Origin: Bacteroidota bacterium
Lineage (GTDB): Bacteria; Bacteroidota; Bacteroidia; Chitinophagales; Chitinophagaceae
Direction of reading: 5' to 3'
NCBI GenBank assembly: GCA_023424015.1
Contig: JAFAEM010000047.1
Span: forward strand, 1 to 64,000
Length of the DNA: 64,000 nucleotides
Shown: one piece after another, positions 44,835 through 54,001 of the stretch
How positions within the stretch are numbered: the stretch's first letter is position 1
Layout: the number at the start of each line of letters is the position of its first letter
Notes under the pieces: model-generated
The model's input: the letters and a program-made list of their open reading frames with translations, nothing else
What the model was told of the DNA's origin: nothing
The model's database searches: none
Position numbers and translations under genes: made by a program

Positions 44835-45616
44835 CCACGATCGAGATAAAAAAAAAGACCTACCAGGTGCCAGCAACCTGGAATGAGCTGAGCGCAGCCC
44901 AGCTGCTGAACATTTTCATTGCCCTTAACAACCCCAACTATAAACCGGAAGAGCAATTGCTGAAGCTGTTCAAAGTGGTCGTGGGCATCAGCAGCTTCAC
45001 CTGGGCAGGGCTGAAGGTGGAGGACTACGAAGAATATATATATCTGACCGGGTTCCTTTTTGATAAGAAAATCAATTTCACAAAACAGCTTCTTCCTGTA
45101 TATGAAAATATGTATGGCCCTGCCGACGATCTCGAGAACCTGCTAGGATCTGAGCTGGTACTAACAGATCACTATTACCAGCAGTGGGAAGCGGACCGGC
45201 AGAACATGGATCACCTGAATCACCTGGTGGCAGTTCTCTATCGGCCGGCGAAACCTAAATATGATTTTGCGCTGAATCCGGATGGCGATTGCCGTGTGGC
45301 ATTCAACGAAAATGTAACAGCCTGGGCTGCTGATAATATTATCGCCAGCTGGCCACTGCATGTCAAGCAGGCCATCGCTTACTGGTATGCAGGCTGCCGG
45401 CAGCAGATCGTGGATCAATACCCGGATGTATTTGGAGGCAGTGGAGAGCCGGCGCGGTATGGTATGCTGAGCATCCTGCGCAGCATCGCAAAGACCGGCA
45501 CACATGGCACACTGGAGCAGGTGGAGAAGCTACCGATCGGGCTGATCATGATCGAGCTGGATGAAACCGTGGATGAAGGGAAGAAAATGGAAGAGCAAAT
45601 GAAAAAACCGCAATGA
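44831..45616 (+). CDS. Phage tail assembly-type protein, hypothetical
   Basis: 261 residues. N-terminal MTTIEIKKKTYQVPATWNELSAAQLLNIFIAL is a short beta-hairpin plus helix that commonly begins tail assembly proteins. The rest is helical and acidic at the end (DETVDEGKKMEEQMKK). Overlaps both neighbours by 4 bp. A tail-assembly chaperone is a guess. Confidence 0.5.
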   Translation: MTTIEIKKKTYQVPATWNELSAAQLLNIFIALNNPNYKPEEQLLKLFKVVVGISSFTWAGLKVEDYEEYIYLTGFLFDKKINFTKQLLPVYENMYGPADDLENLLGSELVLTDHYYQQWEADRQNMDHLNHLVAVLYRPAKPKYDFALNPDGDCRVAFNENVTAWAADNIIASWPLHVKQAIAYWYAGCRQQIVDQYPDVFGGSGEPARYGMLSILRSIAKTGTHGTLEQVEKLPIGLIMIELDETVDEGKKMEEQMKKPQ

Positions 45617-46104
45617 ATACACTGGAAGAAATACAGGACTACTATCAGGACCTTGCTACCAGGCACGTGGATCTGTTGCATGATGTCGATGGGCGGAAGG
45701 CCTTTGCAAGATTTCAAACTGATGATCACATCACGCAGATTAGAAAGAAGGCCACGGCCAATATCGTTGTCATTGCCGGCGTGAATGGGAATCGTCGCGG
45801 TGATGTAGATGATAATGAGATCAGGCGCGGCGTTTCGATCGTATTTGCAACCCGTGCTTCCACCAGTGGCAATGCCGGCACCGGCATCGATACTGCGTTG
45901 GAGAAGTCGGAGCAGATCATGTTCGACTTCATGAATAAAATGTACCAGGATCAGCAGGAAGGGTGCATGCTCGAATTCACACTGGAGCAGTGCAGCTGGG
46001 ATGAGATCGATGCGCCCTGGCTTGACAATTATTACGGATGGGTGCTATTTGTGCCCTTCCGTGGATATATGCCTCTCTATAACCCGGATAAATGGACTTC
46101 ATAA
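45613..46104 (+). CDS. Phage tail terminator-like protein, hypothetical
   Basis: 163 residues, alpha/beta. IVVIAGVNGNRRGDVDDNEIRRGVSIVFATRAST and helix EKSEQIMFDFMNKMY, followed by strands ending in GWVLFVPFRGYMPL. Size and order before large tail-tip genes fit a tail-terminator or stopper, without family proof. Confidence 0.5.
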   Translation: MNTLEEIQDYYQDLATRHVDLLHDVDGRKAFARFQTDDHITQIRKKATANIVVIAGVNGNRRGDVDDNEIRRGVSIVFATRASTSGNAGTGIDTALEKSEQIMFDFMNKMYQDQQEGCMLEFTLEQCSWDEIDAPWLDNYYGWVLFVPFRGYMPLYNPDKWTS

Positions 46105-48195
46105 ATGGCAATTGAGATTCAAAAATCACCACCCACCTGGAACTGGAGCGGCAACCCGATTCACTACCAGCTGTACAGTTCAGTAGCACAGGCAGAGCCT
46201 ACGGCCTACTTTGAAGTGAAGATCAAATTTAAGCGCACTGATGAGGGATCCTATTCGGATATCATCATTCTGCCGTATTATCCTGTGAATGGCGTTGCTA
46301 AAATTGACATCAACCATGTCCTGCATGGCCTGCTTGAATATGAAGTGCCTGGGATACCTGATGACAATGAGTATAGCAGCCCGTTATTCAGTCGCAAGAT
46401 CACCGGTCAATTCTATATCGCGTACAGGGAGATCACTTCCGCGACACCAGATCCCGCTTTCACAGATTCTGCACCGGTGAATCCCCTCAACGTGATCAAA
46501 GGTGGCATCAGCTATGAAAAATGGCGCGGCGATAATTACTGGGTGAATTACTTTTTTGAATCACTGCCCTTTCTTACCTGGCAGCGCAGCGGCCGGATGG
46601 CCAGCCTCACAGAGCGCATGTACCTGGCCTGGCTCAATACCACTGATGTACCAGTGGGTGATATCAAGATGCGCCGCAAGGTGGTGTACTACGATGGTAC
46701 CATTGCCATCGCCGAGCTCAACTGTCCTATCAATAAATACGAAGTAGTGTATTTCCCTACCGGCTCGGAGCAGCTGGTGCTGGAAGATATCTTCCCGGAT
46801 AAGAAAATCAGGTACTGGGAGATGCAGGTGTGGGATAAAGAAAACCAGGTGCCACTGTCCGAAGCATACAGATATGAAGTTGACAACCGGTATGACAGCA
46901 ATGATACCACCTTCAACTATCGCAACAGCCTGGGCGGGCTGGATAGTGTTCGCATGCGTGGTGATATCGATGATCAGGCAGAGCGGAGTTTTGTAGAGCA
47001 GGACAGCATTGTGCTGCATAATTATTTTGAAGGAGCATTTATCCTTCCTAAAATAAAAATAGCCGACAGCTCAGAGCTGATCGTATCTAAGGCCAACACC
47101 GGGTTCTTAAACAAGGAAGAGCTCGACCGGCTGCGGGAGATCCATTTCATTCGTGAATGCTGGTGGGCGCAGGATGGCAAATGGCTTCCTATCACCATCA
47201 GGACAGGATCCGGGAAGCTGCGATCGACATCTGATGATCTGTGGTCGCTCCCGATTGAATACAGCCTGGCGCATAGCGGTGACAATTACTACACACCACG
47301 AAGTGTGAACCTGGCTGAAGGTGGCTTTACCAGTCCCAATCTTTGCAGTGCCGTGATATCGGTGCTCGCTTCTTCCTTCGCTGAACTGTGGCAGGTGAGC
47401 TGGAGTTTGATATCGGGATCTCCGATCCGCTATGAAGTATCGACACCCGGCGTGAGTGGCGGCGCTCCGACATATACCACCGATACTTCACACATCTTCC
47501 CATGGTTGCCACTGGGCACCAACGTGATCACGGTAAGGCCTGTATGTAAGATCGGGGAAGAGTACCACTACGGCGCAGCGCAGACCATCGAAATTGAAAA
47601 TGGAGAAGTGTGTACACCAGTGGGAATAGTTGGCACACCATTGATGCCAAAGGCAATAAAGGATATCGCTTATTCTTATGAATTCGATCTGAGCGGATCG
47701 GCACCATTTGTATTGAGCGATATTATTAAGCCGTCCTGGATGACAATCGAGATATCAGGCAGTAAGGTGGTATTCAGTGGCACTCCAACAGTGGCATCAG
47801 CAGCTGCGACCGTTAGTTTTGTTGTGAAAAACTGCTCCAATGCCAACTCCGTGTCATTCTCCGGATCTGTTGCTGTATTGACCCCTGCCACCGGCGTGAT
47901 ACATGCAGAGAACCACCTGAGTGTTGGCAGTATCCTGGCCATTTTGCCCGCAGACTGGTATAGCTTCAATACTGGCGATCTACCGATTACGCCATCAGGT
48001 GCATTGTCAGGAATTCATACCGGTACAACAGACCAAATAGGTGTAACCATCGACACGCATCTTACCGGTCACGTGTCGCTGTATATCGATGGCGTAATTA
48101 TACAAACACTTGCTGTCAACGGCACCGATACTTATTACTTCGATGCAGTAACTATCGGCGAATCAGCACAGGTATTGATCATCTTAACACCGTAG
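46105..48195 (+). CDS. Large tail protein with Ig/FnIII-like C-terminal domains
   Basis: 696 residues starting directly at the upstream stop. The first 430 residues are beta-rich, of a type seen in tail-tip/baseplate subunits. Residues about 405-500 resemble fibronectin III and residues 500-590 a putative Ig domain (PLMPKAIKDIAYSYEFDLSGSAPF, GTPTVASAA). The end is a small jelly-roll. Ig-like domains on tails usually mediate weak carbohydrate contact. No enzymatic motif. Confidence 0.65.
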   Translation: MAIEIQKSPPTWNWSGNPIHYQLYSSVAQAEPTAYFEVKIKFKRTDEGSYSDIIILPYYPVNGVAKIDINHVLHGLLEYEVPGIPDDNEYSSPLFSRKITGQFYIAYREITSATPDPAFTDSAPVNPLNVIKGGISYEKWRGDNYWVNYFFESLPFLTWQRSGRMASLTERMYLAWLNTTDVPVGDIKMRRKVVYYDGTIAIAELNCPINKYEVVYFPTGSEQLVLEDIFPDKKIRYWEMQVWDKENQVPLSEAYRYEVDNRYDSNDTTFNYRNSLGGLDSVRMRGDIDDQAERSFVEQDSIVLHNYFEGAFILPKIKIADSSELIVSKANTGFLNKEELDRLREIHFIRECWWAQDGKWLPITIRTGSGKLRSTSDDLWSLPIEYSLAHSGDNYYTPRSVNLAEGGFTSPNLCSAVISVLASSFAELWQVSWSLISGSPIRYEVSTPGVSGGAPTYTTDTSHIFPWLPLGTNVITVRPVCKIGEEYHYGAAQTIEIENGEVCTPVGIVGTPLMPKAIKDIAYSYEFDLSGSAPFVLSDIIKPSWMTIEISGSKVVFSGTPTVASAAATVSFVVKNCSNANSVSFSGSVAVLTPATGVIHAENHLSVGSILAILPADWYSFNTGDLPITPSGALSGIHTGTTDQIGVTIDTHLTGHVSLYIDGVIIQTLAVNGTDTYYFDAVTIGESAQVLIILTP

Positions 48196-48198
48196 TAA

Positions 48199-49944
48199 AT
48201 GTCATTTGGAATACAGATCGGCACAGAATATTTAGACCTTCCACCTGACACCAGCCTGGAACTGGAGAGTGACAATCCATTCCTGCAGTTTGCGGATGGT
48301 GTTGTTGGTAAGTTCAGCCTGCCTATTGAAGTAAGAGCCACACCAAAGAACGTGAGGCTGCTGGGATACGCGTCGGTGCTGCAGCAGAAAGTGAATAATA
48401 CCGGCATCGACGCCATTGTTATCAATAAGTCACAGCAGACCCGCGGGAAAATAAAGATCGAGCGTGCCAATATAAACCTTAACAGGCCTGGTGCCGGCAG
48501 TATCAGTATTTTCTTCCTTACTGATGCCAGTTACTTCGCATCTGAAGCCAATAATATCCGGCTTAGAGATATCAATGTAGGTGGTGACAGGACCTTCGCC
48601 GGCGGACCTCCAGATGGCCTGTTGAATAGTGAATTTGGTGAGCACGTGAATGCAGTGCTCAACGCTGCGCCCGGAAGCTATGACTATGCTTTTTATCCGG
48701 TCTTCAATTCGTTGTGGGGTGAAGATGGTCTGAATGGTATTCCGAGGGACACGATGAACCAGATCTTCGCAAACATCAGCACCGGCATCGCTGAAATTGT
48801 CCAGGGGCCAATCGTGCCATTCCCCTACCTGAAGTATGTGTTACTTAAAGCTGTGGAGCATGTTGGCTGGAGGATCCAGGGTGATATTTTAGATGATCCA
48901 GACTTTGAGAAAATCACAATGATCAACTTCCGGTCTATTGACTGGGGCTATGTGATATCGATATCATTCGGTAAGATTTTCCAGATCCACGATACCGTCA
49001 CTTTCAACCTGCAGGATCATCTTCCAGATTTGTCGGTGAGTGAATTTCTACTGGAACTACAGAACAGATTCGCGTGGTGGTATGACTTCGATTCGGTAAG
49101 TAAAACTATTTATATCAAGAAGCGCAAAGACCTGGTAACACTTACACAGAGGGATATGACCAGGTATGCCAGCCCTCTGATCCCTAAAAAAGTTTTACAG
49201 GATAGCAGGGTGTATGCACTGAAAAATAGTTTCGTTACTGGGGGTGGTGAAGGGATTGACCTGACAAAGGTGGACTACCAGGGCGAAGTGGATAAAGTAT
49301 CAGATCTGCCAACAGCGGCAGAGGCGATGGTCAACCATGTGTACCTGGTGATCGAGGAAAATAATTTTTACATCTGCATCCAAAACTACGACGATGAAAG
49401 CTGGAGCTGGGAAATACACAGCGCAAACATTTATGACTACCTGCCTGCCGGGTATAATGAAGAGATCACAACCAAGGCGACTACCGTGGAGATGGTTCGC
49501 AAGGATGACTACATGGATCTGATCCCCAGAGTGGATTCGCCCGGGATATGGACCGGCGTGGATGGAGAAACCCCATGGGGCATCCACCTGTGTTTTTTCT
49601 TCGGCCTTCGCGAAAACAAAGAAGGTGATGAAGTGCCATTTGCCAGCCATCACATCTATGACAGCACGGGTGTAAAGCTGGCCGACTGGAGCCTGGCATT
49701 TAAAGCGAAGAAGATAGATGGCTCGGAGGTGGGGCTTTATGACCTGGAGTGGAAACCGTTCATCGATCTCTTTGAGAATGCCGAAGAGTTTGAAGCTACA
49801 CTGTTCCTGCCCTACCATGAATATCTAAAAATACATTTCAGCGATACCATTGTCATCAGCAACACAAAGATGTTTATTTCAAAACTTAACAGCGCGATCC
49901 CCTACCAAGGGCAGGTAAAGGTCGAGGCCATCCGCATATTATAA
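48199..49944 (+). CDS. Tail-tip / baseplate hub-like protein
   Basis: 581 residues. N-terminal beta domain MSFGIQIGTEYLDLPPDTSLELESDNPFLQ, central LSVSEFLLELQNRFAWWYDFDSVSKTIYIKKRKDLV (a common block in tail proteins of Bacteroidota phages), and a C-terminal sandwich. It follows the Ig-bearing tail protein by 3 bp. Role at the tail tip inferred from order. Confidence 0.62.
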   Translation: MSFGIQIGTEYLDLPPDTSLELESDNPFLQFADGVVGKFSLPIEVRATPKNVRLLGYASVLQQKVNNTGIDAIVINKSQQTRGKIKIERANINLNRPGAGSISIFFLTDASYFASEANNIRLRDINVGGDRTFAGGPPDGLLNSEFGEHVNAVLNAAPGSYDYAFYPVFNSLWGEDGLNGIPRDTMNQIFANISTGIAEIVQGPIVPFPYLKYVLLKAVEHVGWRIQGDILDDPDFEKITMINFRSIDWGYVISISFGKIFQIHDTVTFNLQDHLPDLSVSEFLLELQNRFAWWYDFDSVSKTIYIKKRKDLVTLTQRDMTRYASPLIPKKVLQDSRVYALKNSFVTGGGEGIDLTKVDYQGEVDKVSDLPTAAEAMVNHVYLVIEENNFYICIQNYDDESWSWEIHSANIYDYLPAGYNEEITTKATTVEMVRKDDYMDLIPRVDSPGIWTGVDGETPWGIHLCFFFGLRENKEGDEVPFASHHIYDSTGVKLADWSLAFKAKKIDGSEVGLYDLEWKPFIDLFENAEEFEATLFLPYHEYLKIHFSDTIVISNTKMFISKLNSAIPYQGQVKVEAIRIL

Positions 49945-49947
49945 CCG

Positions 49948-50286
49948 ATGGAAGACGGAGAAATAATACCAGGGGAAAACTATTTTGAGTGGAATGTAAG
50001 GCCGCCTGATGGTGCCACGCCAGAGCAGATCGACTTTTACGCCTCAATACGGGATCTGCTGGAGCCCTACGAACCCGCGAACACACTAAAGGAATCCACG
50101 GACCAATTCTCGACGGCTGAAATCATGAGCGCCCTGGAGCGGCACTACGGGGTGCCCCAGGGGGATCCTGATCACACTGCTATCGATGGCAAAGCGATTG
50201 TTGACTACCTGAAGGAAAATGGCTGGAAGTGCCTCAACACCGGTGGCCTTCAATTGGAGTGGATAATGGTGAAAAAGAAGCAGTAA
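49948..50286 (+). CDS. Hypothetical phage protein
   Basis: 112 residues, acidic. Helical STAEIMSALERHYGVPQGDP segment and a C-terminal winged-helix-like part (AIVDYLKENGWKCLNTGGLQLEWIMVKKK). The stop overlaps the next late-promoter-like element by one base. Function unknown. Confidence 0.55.
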   Translation: MEDGEIIPGENYFEWNVRPPDGATPEQIDFYASIRDLLEPYEPANTLKESTDQFSTAEIMSALERHYGVPQGDPDHTAIDGKAIVDYLKENGWKCLNTGGLQLEWIMVKKKQ

Positions 50287-50328
50287 CGTGTCACAGAATG
50301 GCCCAGATGCCTTGCGGATATTACAGCT
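50286..50328 (+). promoter_or_regulatory. Late-promoter-like element, copy 4
   Basis: ACGTGTCACA at 50286-50295, GGATATTA at 50316-50323 and ATG at 50329, again 43 bp from the motif start. The segment TTGCGGATATTACAGCT also resembles TTGCGGATTTTTAGCT of copy 1. Confidence 0.65.
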
Positions 50329-51024
50329 ATGGATGACATCCGCCGTTGGTTTAATGGGCAAAGAAATTATGATGCCGGCGTCAAGCTCTACCTGGTGCAC
50401 GGCAAAGATCCGCAGCTGAAGCGGCTATTCACTGTCGAAGGATATACTCCCTTTAAACTGCAAAAGCTCACATCCGCCCTCGATGCAATTCTGTCCGGGA
50501 AGCCTGTACCGGTGAAGAGCACACCTGTACTGAAAACCGGTACCGCTGTATCGAAAATCGAAACACTACCCTCACCACCACAACCCAAATGGAATAAGGA
50601 CCGCGATGAAGTCGAACAAGCGCTGTGGCTGCAATGGAAGCCCGTCTTTGCCGAAATGATGAACCTGATGGCCCGTATTGGCGATGTGGCCAGAGCAGGC
50701 ATCACAGACCCGGCAAAGGAAGAAGAAGCCGGCAGGATGGCACTGCGGATCCTGGATCTGGATGATATGTGCGATACCCTTTACTACAACCGGGACTATT
50801 ACCAGCAGTATAAAGAGCTGCCCAGGGAAGAAAAGCCGATTGAGATATCACTGGACTACCTGCTGTGGCCAAAGCGACTGGCCAATCATAAGCGATATGT
50901 CAGGAAGTTCAAGAATGACCTGGTGAAGGATCCTTCAAATATAGAGAAGGCCGCTCTGCTGCAGAAACATGAATGGGCAGTATCCGAGTATGAAAAGCTT
51001 TTAAAGATGCGCCATGGATCATAG
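50329..51024 (+). CDS. Hypothetical protein, head of terminase operon
   Basis: 231 residues. N-terminal MDDIRRWFNGQRNYDAGVKLYLVHGKDPQLKRLF is a compact helical module; the middle is Pro-rich; the end is helical and basic (LLWPKRLANHKRYVRKFKNDLV, QKHEWAVSEYEKLLKMR). Helical phage protein of unknown role, perhaps a small terminase accessory. Overlaps the PLD-like gene by 11 bp. Confidence 0.55.
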   Translation: MDDIRRWFNGQRNYDAGVKLYLVHGKDPQLKRLFTVEGYTPFKLQKLTSALDAILSGKPVPVKSTPVLKTGTAVSKIETLPSPPQPKWNKDRDEVEQALWLQWKPVFAEMMNLMARIGDVARAGITDPAKEEEAGRMALRILDLDDMCDTLYYNRDYYQQYKELPREEKPIEISLDYLLWPKRLANHKRYVRKFKNDLVKDPSNIEKAALLQKHEWAVSEYEKLLKMRHGS

Positions 51025-51502
51025 GTATGGAGATAGTACCAGGATCGAAAGTGTGCTCGGACAGGTGGCGGACAACAGGTGCGTGCATTGGGTGTCCGAT
51101 GGCGACTGGGATATGCACGATCTGCTGATAGGGCTGCTGATGATCACAGGACCGGCAACGGTTCACCTATCTTCCTACGCATTCAGTGAGCATGCAGCCA
51201 GGATCATTGTTGACCTGAAGGCGCGTGGAATGATCAGGGAGCTGTACTGCCTTATCGATAGCCGTATCGATCGAAGAAGCAACAATGCCCTTTCTCTGCT
51301 CGAGAATTGCGCCACCAGGTGCAAGATGTTAAGTACGCACGCCAAAGTAACTGTACTAAGTAGTGATAAATCGGATATGGCTGTAGTGGGAAGTGCAAAT
51401 TATACAACGAATCGTCGCTATGAAGCCGGTGTGATCATTGTGAACCCGGAAGTAGTTGGATATCACAAAAAATGGATGATGAACGAACTCTGTAAACCAT
51501 GA
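51014..51502 (+). CDS. Single-domain PLD-like (HKD) protein
   Basis: 162 residues. The core is THAKVTVLSSDKSDMAVVGSANYTTNRRYE: a HxK followed by GSANxT, as in the phospholipase D/Nuc nuclease superfamily, on the usual beta-strand. The Asp of the strict HxK-x4-D motif is replaced by Ser, so activity is uncertain. Nuc-type enzymes act as dimers on DNA. Its place between two terminase-operon genes suggests a role in packaging or DNA end handling, which is inference. Confidence 0.75.
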   Translation: MDHRYGDSTRIESVLGQVADNRCVHWVSDGDWDMHDLLIGLLMITGPATVHLSSYAFSEHAARIIVDLKARGMIRELYCLIDSRIDRRSNNALSLLENCATRCKMLSTHAKVTVLSSDKSDMAVVGSANYTTNRRYEAGVIIVNPEVVGYHKKWMMNELCKP

Positions 51503-52050
51503 ATGAAGAATTGCTGCCGGCATCACAACGTAAGGATGCCTACACCCGGATAAAAAAATTCATGACCGACGGCGATATCACATTATTGCCGAAGGAAGAG
51601 CATATCCTGTCACGTTGGTGTATGGCTGACAAATTGATGAAACTGAATAAATACACCGAAGAGCAAATTGTTGAGAAGATCGTCGAAAAATTCAGTGTAT
51701 CTCAGTACACAGCCAGGAAGGATATATACAATGCCCAGGCTCTGATGGCTTCGGTCATGCTGGTCAATAAAAAGTACCTGTTGAATCATCATGCGGAAAA
51801 TCTGAAGCTGATGATCGAGCAGTTCAAGAAAGACAAAACACTTGTGCACCTGGTACCTAAGCTGGCTGCAGAATATACCCGGGCGATCCAGGCGATTCCT
51901 GATGATCTGAATGCGGAGAAGCGACCGGCGCCCACTATCATCTTCAATGTTACGCAAAGCGCTGGGAAAACATTCGAAGAAGCCCTGGCCAGTATAGAGA
52001 AGCGGAAAGCAGATAAAGAGTTCACCGATTTTGAAGAAGTAGTTGAATAA
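51499..52050 (+). CDS. Probable terminase small subunit
   Basis: 183 residues. Helical with a helix-turn-helix region (LNKYTEEQIVEKIVEKFSVSQYTARKDIYNA) and a C-terminal acidic tail. Directly precedes, and overlaps by 1 bp, the large terminase. Such proteins bind the packaging site and recruit the large subunit. Call based on position, HTH and size. Confidence 0.7.
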   Translation: MNEELLPASQRKDAYTRIKKFMTDGDITLLPKEEHILSRWCMADKLMKLNKYTEEQIVEKIVEKFSVSQYTARKDIYNAQALMASVMLVNKKYLLNHHAENLKLMIEQFKKDKTLVHLVPKLAAEYTRAIQAIPDDLNAEKRPAPTIIFNVTQSAGKTFEEALASIEKRKADKEFTDFEEVVE

Positions 52051-53702
52051 TGAGCAACCAGCCCGTTGTAAATATCGACCTCCCTGAGAAGCATGCACAG
52101 ATCCGCATGATCAAAGCGAAAGAAACCTACCTGCTGGGCAGTCGTGGCTCGTTTAAGACATCACGCGGCATCGCCCTTTATGCACTCGAAAAGATATATG
52201 AAATGCCACGCAGCACCGGCGTTGGGGTGGCGCTGTCTTATGAGCACCTGGATAAGAATATCCTCGAGCCGTTGTTGAAAGGATTTGCAGACTGCGGGTT
52301 CTATGCTGATGAACATTATGTGATTAATAAACGGCCACCGGATCACTGGCCCAAACCACTCGACTATAAAGGGAATGAAAAGTTCGATCGGTGCATCATC
52401 TGGGAGAATGGCACAGTGATAAAGTTCATCAGCCTGGCCAGGATCGCCGCGGCCAATGCCATCAGTGCGCAATGGGGATTCTTCGATGAGTTGAAGTTCA
52501 TGGACCCTGAGAAGCTCAAAGAGATCTTCCCGATCTTCCGCCCTGGTGGACCGGTGAACCCATTTGAGAACTGTTCTGGATACCTGAGTAAATTCTTCGC
52601 TACAGACAAGCTGGCGGACCCTGCAGAAATAGAATGGATCCTCAAAAAGCGCAAGTTGATCGATCATGATAAGGTGCAGGATGTTATTGCCATCCAAAAG
52701 CACGTGAATGAATTGCAGGTGCAGCGCAGTGAAGCCACGCCAACGAAAGCAGAGCAGTTGAAGAAGCAGATTGATAAACTGGAGCTGATCCTGGCAGAGC
52801 AAAGGGCTGAAATGGTGTACGTGGCGGAAATAAACTGCTATGATGTACTTCCCTTCCTGGGGATAGACTGGCTGAAGACAGCAAAGCGCAACTGCACCAC
52901 AGATCACATCTGGCAGGTAGCCTATGAGAATCGGGATCCGGATAAACCAGGAGAGGCCTTCTACCCTGCTTTTCTCGATGCTGTACACGGGTATGACACC
53001 AAAGCTCTCGAGGACATCGATTTCAATAAGCCGCTAATTATTTCAGCTGACTACCAGCATACAGTAATACCAATACCTGTGGCGCAGATAGGTAAGCTAC
53101 CAGGCCAGCTGGAGAACTCCCTGAATTATGTTGACTACATATACTCTCTTTATCCTGAAGGCCTGAAGGATGCCATTAAGAAGTTTGTCCATCGCTTCCG
53201 CAACCATGGATATAAGAAGGTGTACTACGTGTATGACCATACAGCCATAGGTAAGCGCATTGATGCAGATGAATACTGTGTTACTGTGGTACAAGAGCTG
53301 AAAGCCCACAAATGGAATGTAGTTGAAGTATATACTGGCCAGGCACCCGGGCACTACCAGAAGTACATCGATACAACAGCCTGGCTCGAGCATAAGCCCG
53401 TTACCAACCTGGATGATCAGGGCAACGTGCTGGATGTGGTGACATCAGGCCTTACCCTGGAGATCAGGCTACACAGGCAGCGATGTGCCAAGCTGATTAA
53501 GGCCATCGGTCGAGCTCCAGCAAAGACCAACCGTGGTAAGACTGAGAAGGATAAGAGATACGAGGACAAAGAGAAATACCCTGACCTGGATCAGAGTGAG
53601 ACCACCCACGCTACCGACGCATTCGATATGATCAACGATGCTGTACTCAAACAGAAGCTGATCAAGGCAACCTACGATACACCTGCATTCGGATTCCGTT
53701 AG
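52050..53702 (+). CDS. Terminase large subunit
   Basis: 550 residues. Walker A G30-SRGSFKTS (K36), Walker B WGFFDE (D146, E147). The RNase-H-type nuclease domain has candidate acidic residues D334 (IISADYQ), D396 (VYDHT) and D523/D526 (THATDAFD). ATP-driven motor that packages and cuts phage DNA. A long charged insertion (about 205-255, heptad-like ELQVQRSEATPTKAEQLKKQIDKL) separates the two domains. Last gene of the late region. Confidence 0.93.
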   Translation: MSNQPVVNIDLPEKHAQIRMIKAKETYLLGSRGSFKTSRGIALYALEKIYEMPRSTGVGVALSYEHLDKNILEPLLKGFADCGFYADEHYVINKRPPDHWPKPLDYKGNEKFDRCIIWENGTVIKFISLARIAAANAISAQWGFFDELKFMDPEKLKEIFPIFRPGGPVNPFENCSGYLSKFFATDKLADPAEIEWILKKRKLIDHDKVQDVIAIQKHVNELQVQRSEATPTKAEQLKKQIDKLELILAEQRAEMVYVAEINCYDVLPFLGIDWLKTAKRNCTTDHIWQVAYENRDPDKPGEAFYPAFLDAVHGYDTKALEDIDFNKPLIISADYQHTVIPIPVAQIGKLPGQLENSLNYVDYIYSLYPEGLKDAIKKFVHRFRNHGYKKVYYVYDHTAIGKRIDADEYCVTVVQELKAHKWNVVEVYTGQAPGHYQKYIDTTAWLEHKPVTNLDDQGNVLDVVTSGLTLEIRLHRQRCAKLIKAIGRAPAKTNRGKTEKDKRYEDKEKYPDLDQSETTHATDAFDMINDAVLKQKLIKATYDTPAFGFR

Positions 53703-53802
53703 ACATCCGACTTACAACGCATTGCTTTGCAACCAACAGCGAATCATATTTCCATGAAAACGCGGCATCCGCCCTCCACGCCGACAGGGGCTACGGCACT
53801 CG

Positions 53803-53833
53803 AAAGCACCTTTTAAAGGCCTTTTTTGCTTTT
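53803..53833 (+). terminator. Possible terminator of terminase operon
   Basis: AAAGCA/TGCTTT outer pairing around CCTTTTAAAGG, followed by T6. A second hairpin CTGACAAA/TTTGTCAG (53837-53844/53853-53860) follows. The rest of 53703-54001 shows no gene. Confidence 0.45.
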
Positions 53834-54001
53834 AAACTGACAAAACTTACTGTTTGTCAGCCGTCTGTACTTTGAAGCAGTAGAATTTTCGATTTCCCAG
53901 AAATGAGGCCTGGGCAGGCGGCCACCAGCCACCAACAAATATTGTAACTACAAGAACTATAGTGAATTAGTTACGAATTCGTCAGTCAGAATAGCTTCGA
54001 T

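Noticed and set aside
48065..48085. CACGTGTCGC inside a tail gene as a fifth late element
   Set aside because: Differs from the motif core, lies in coding sequence and is not followed by a gene start.
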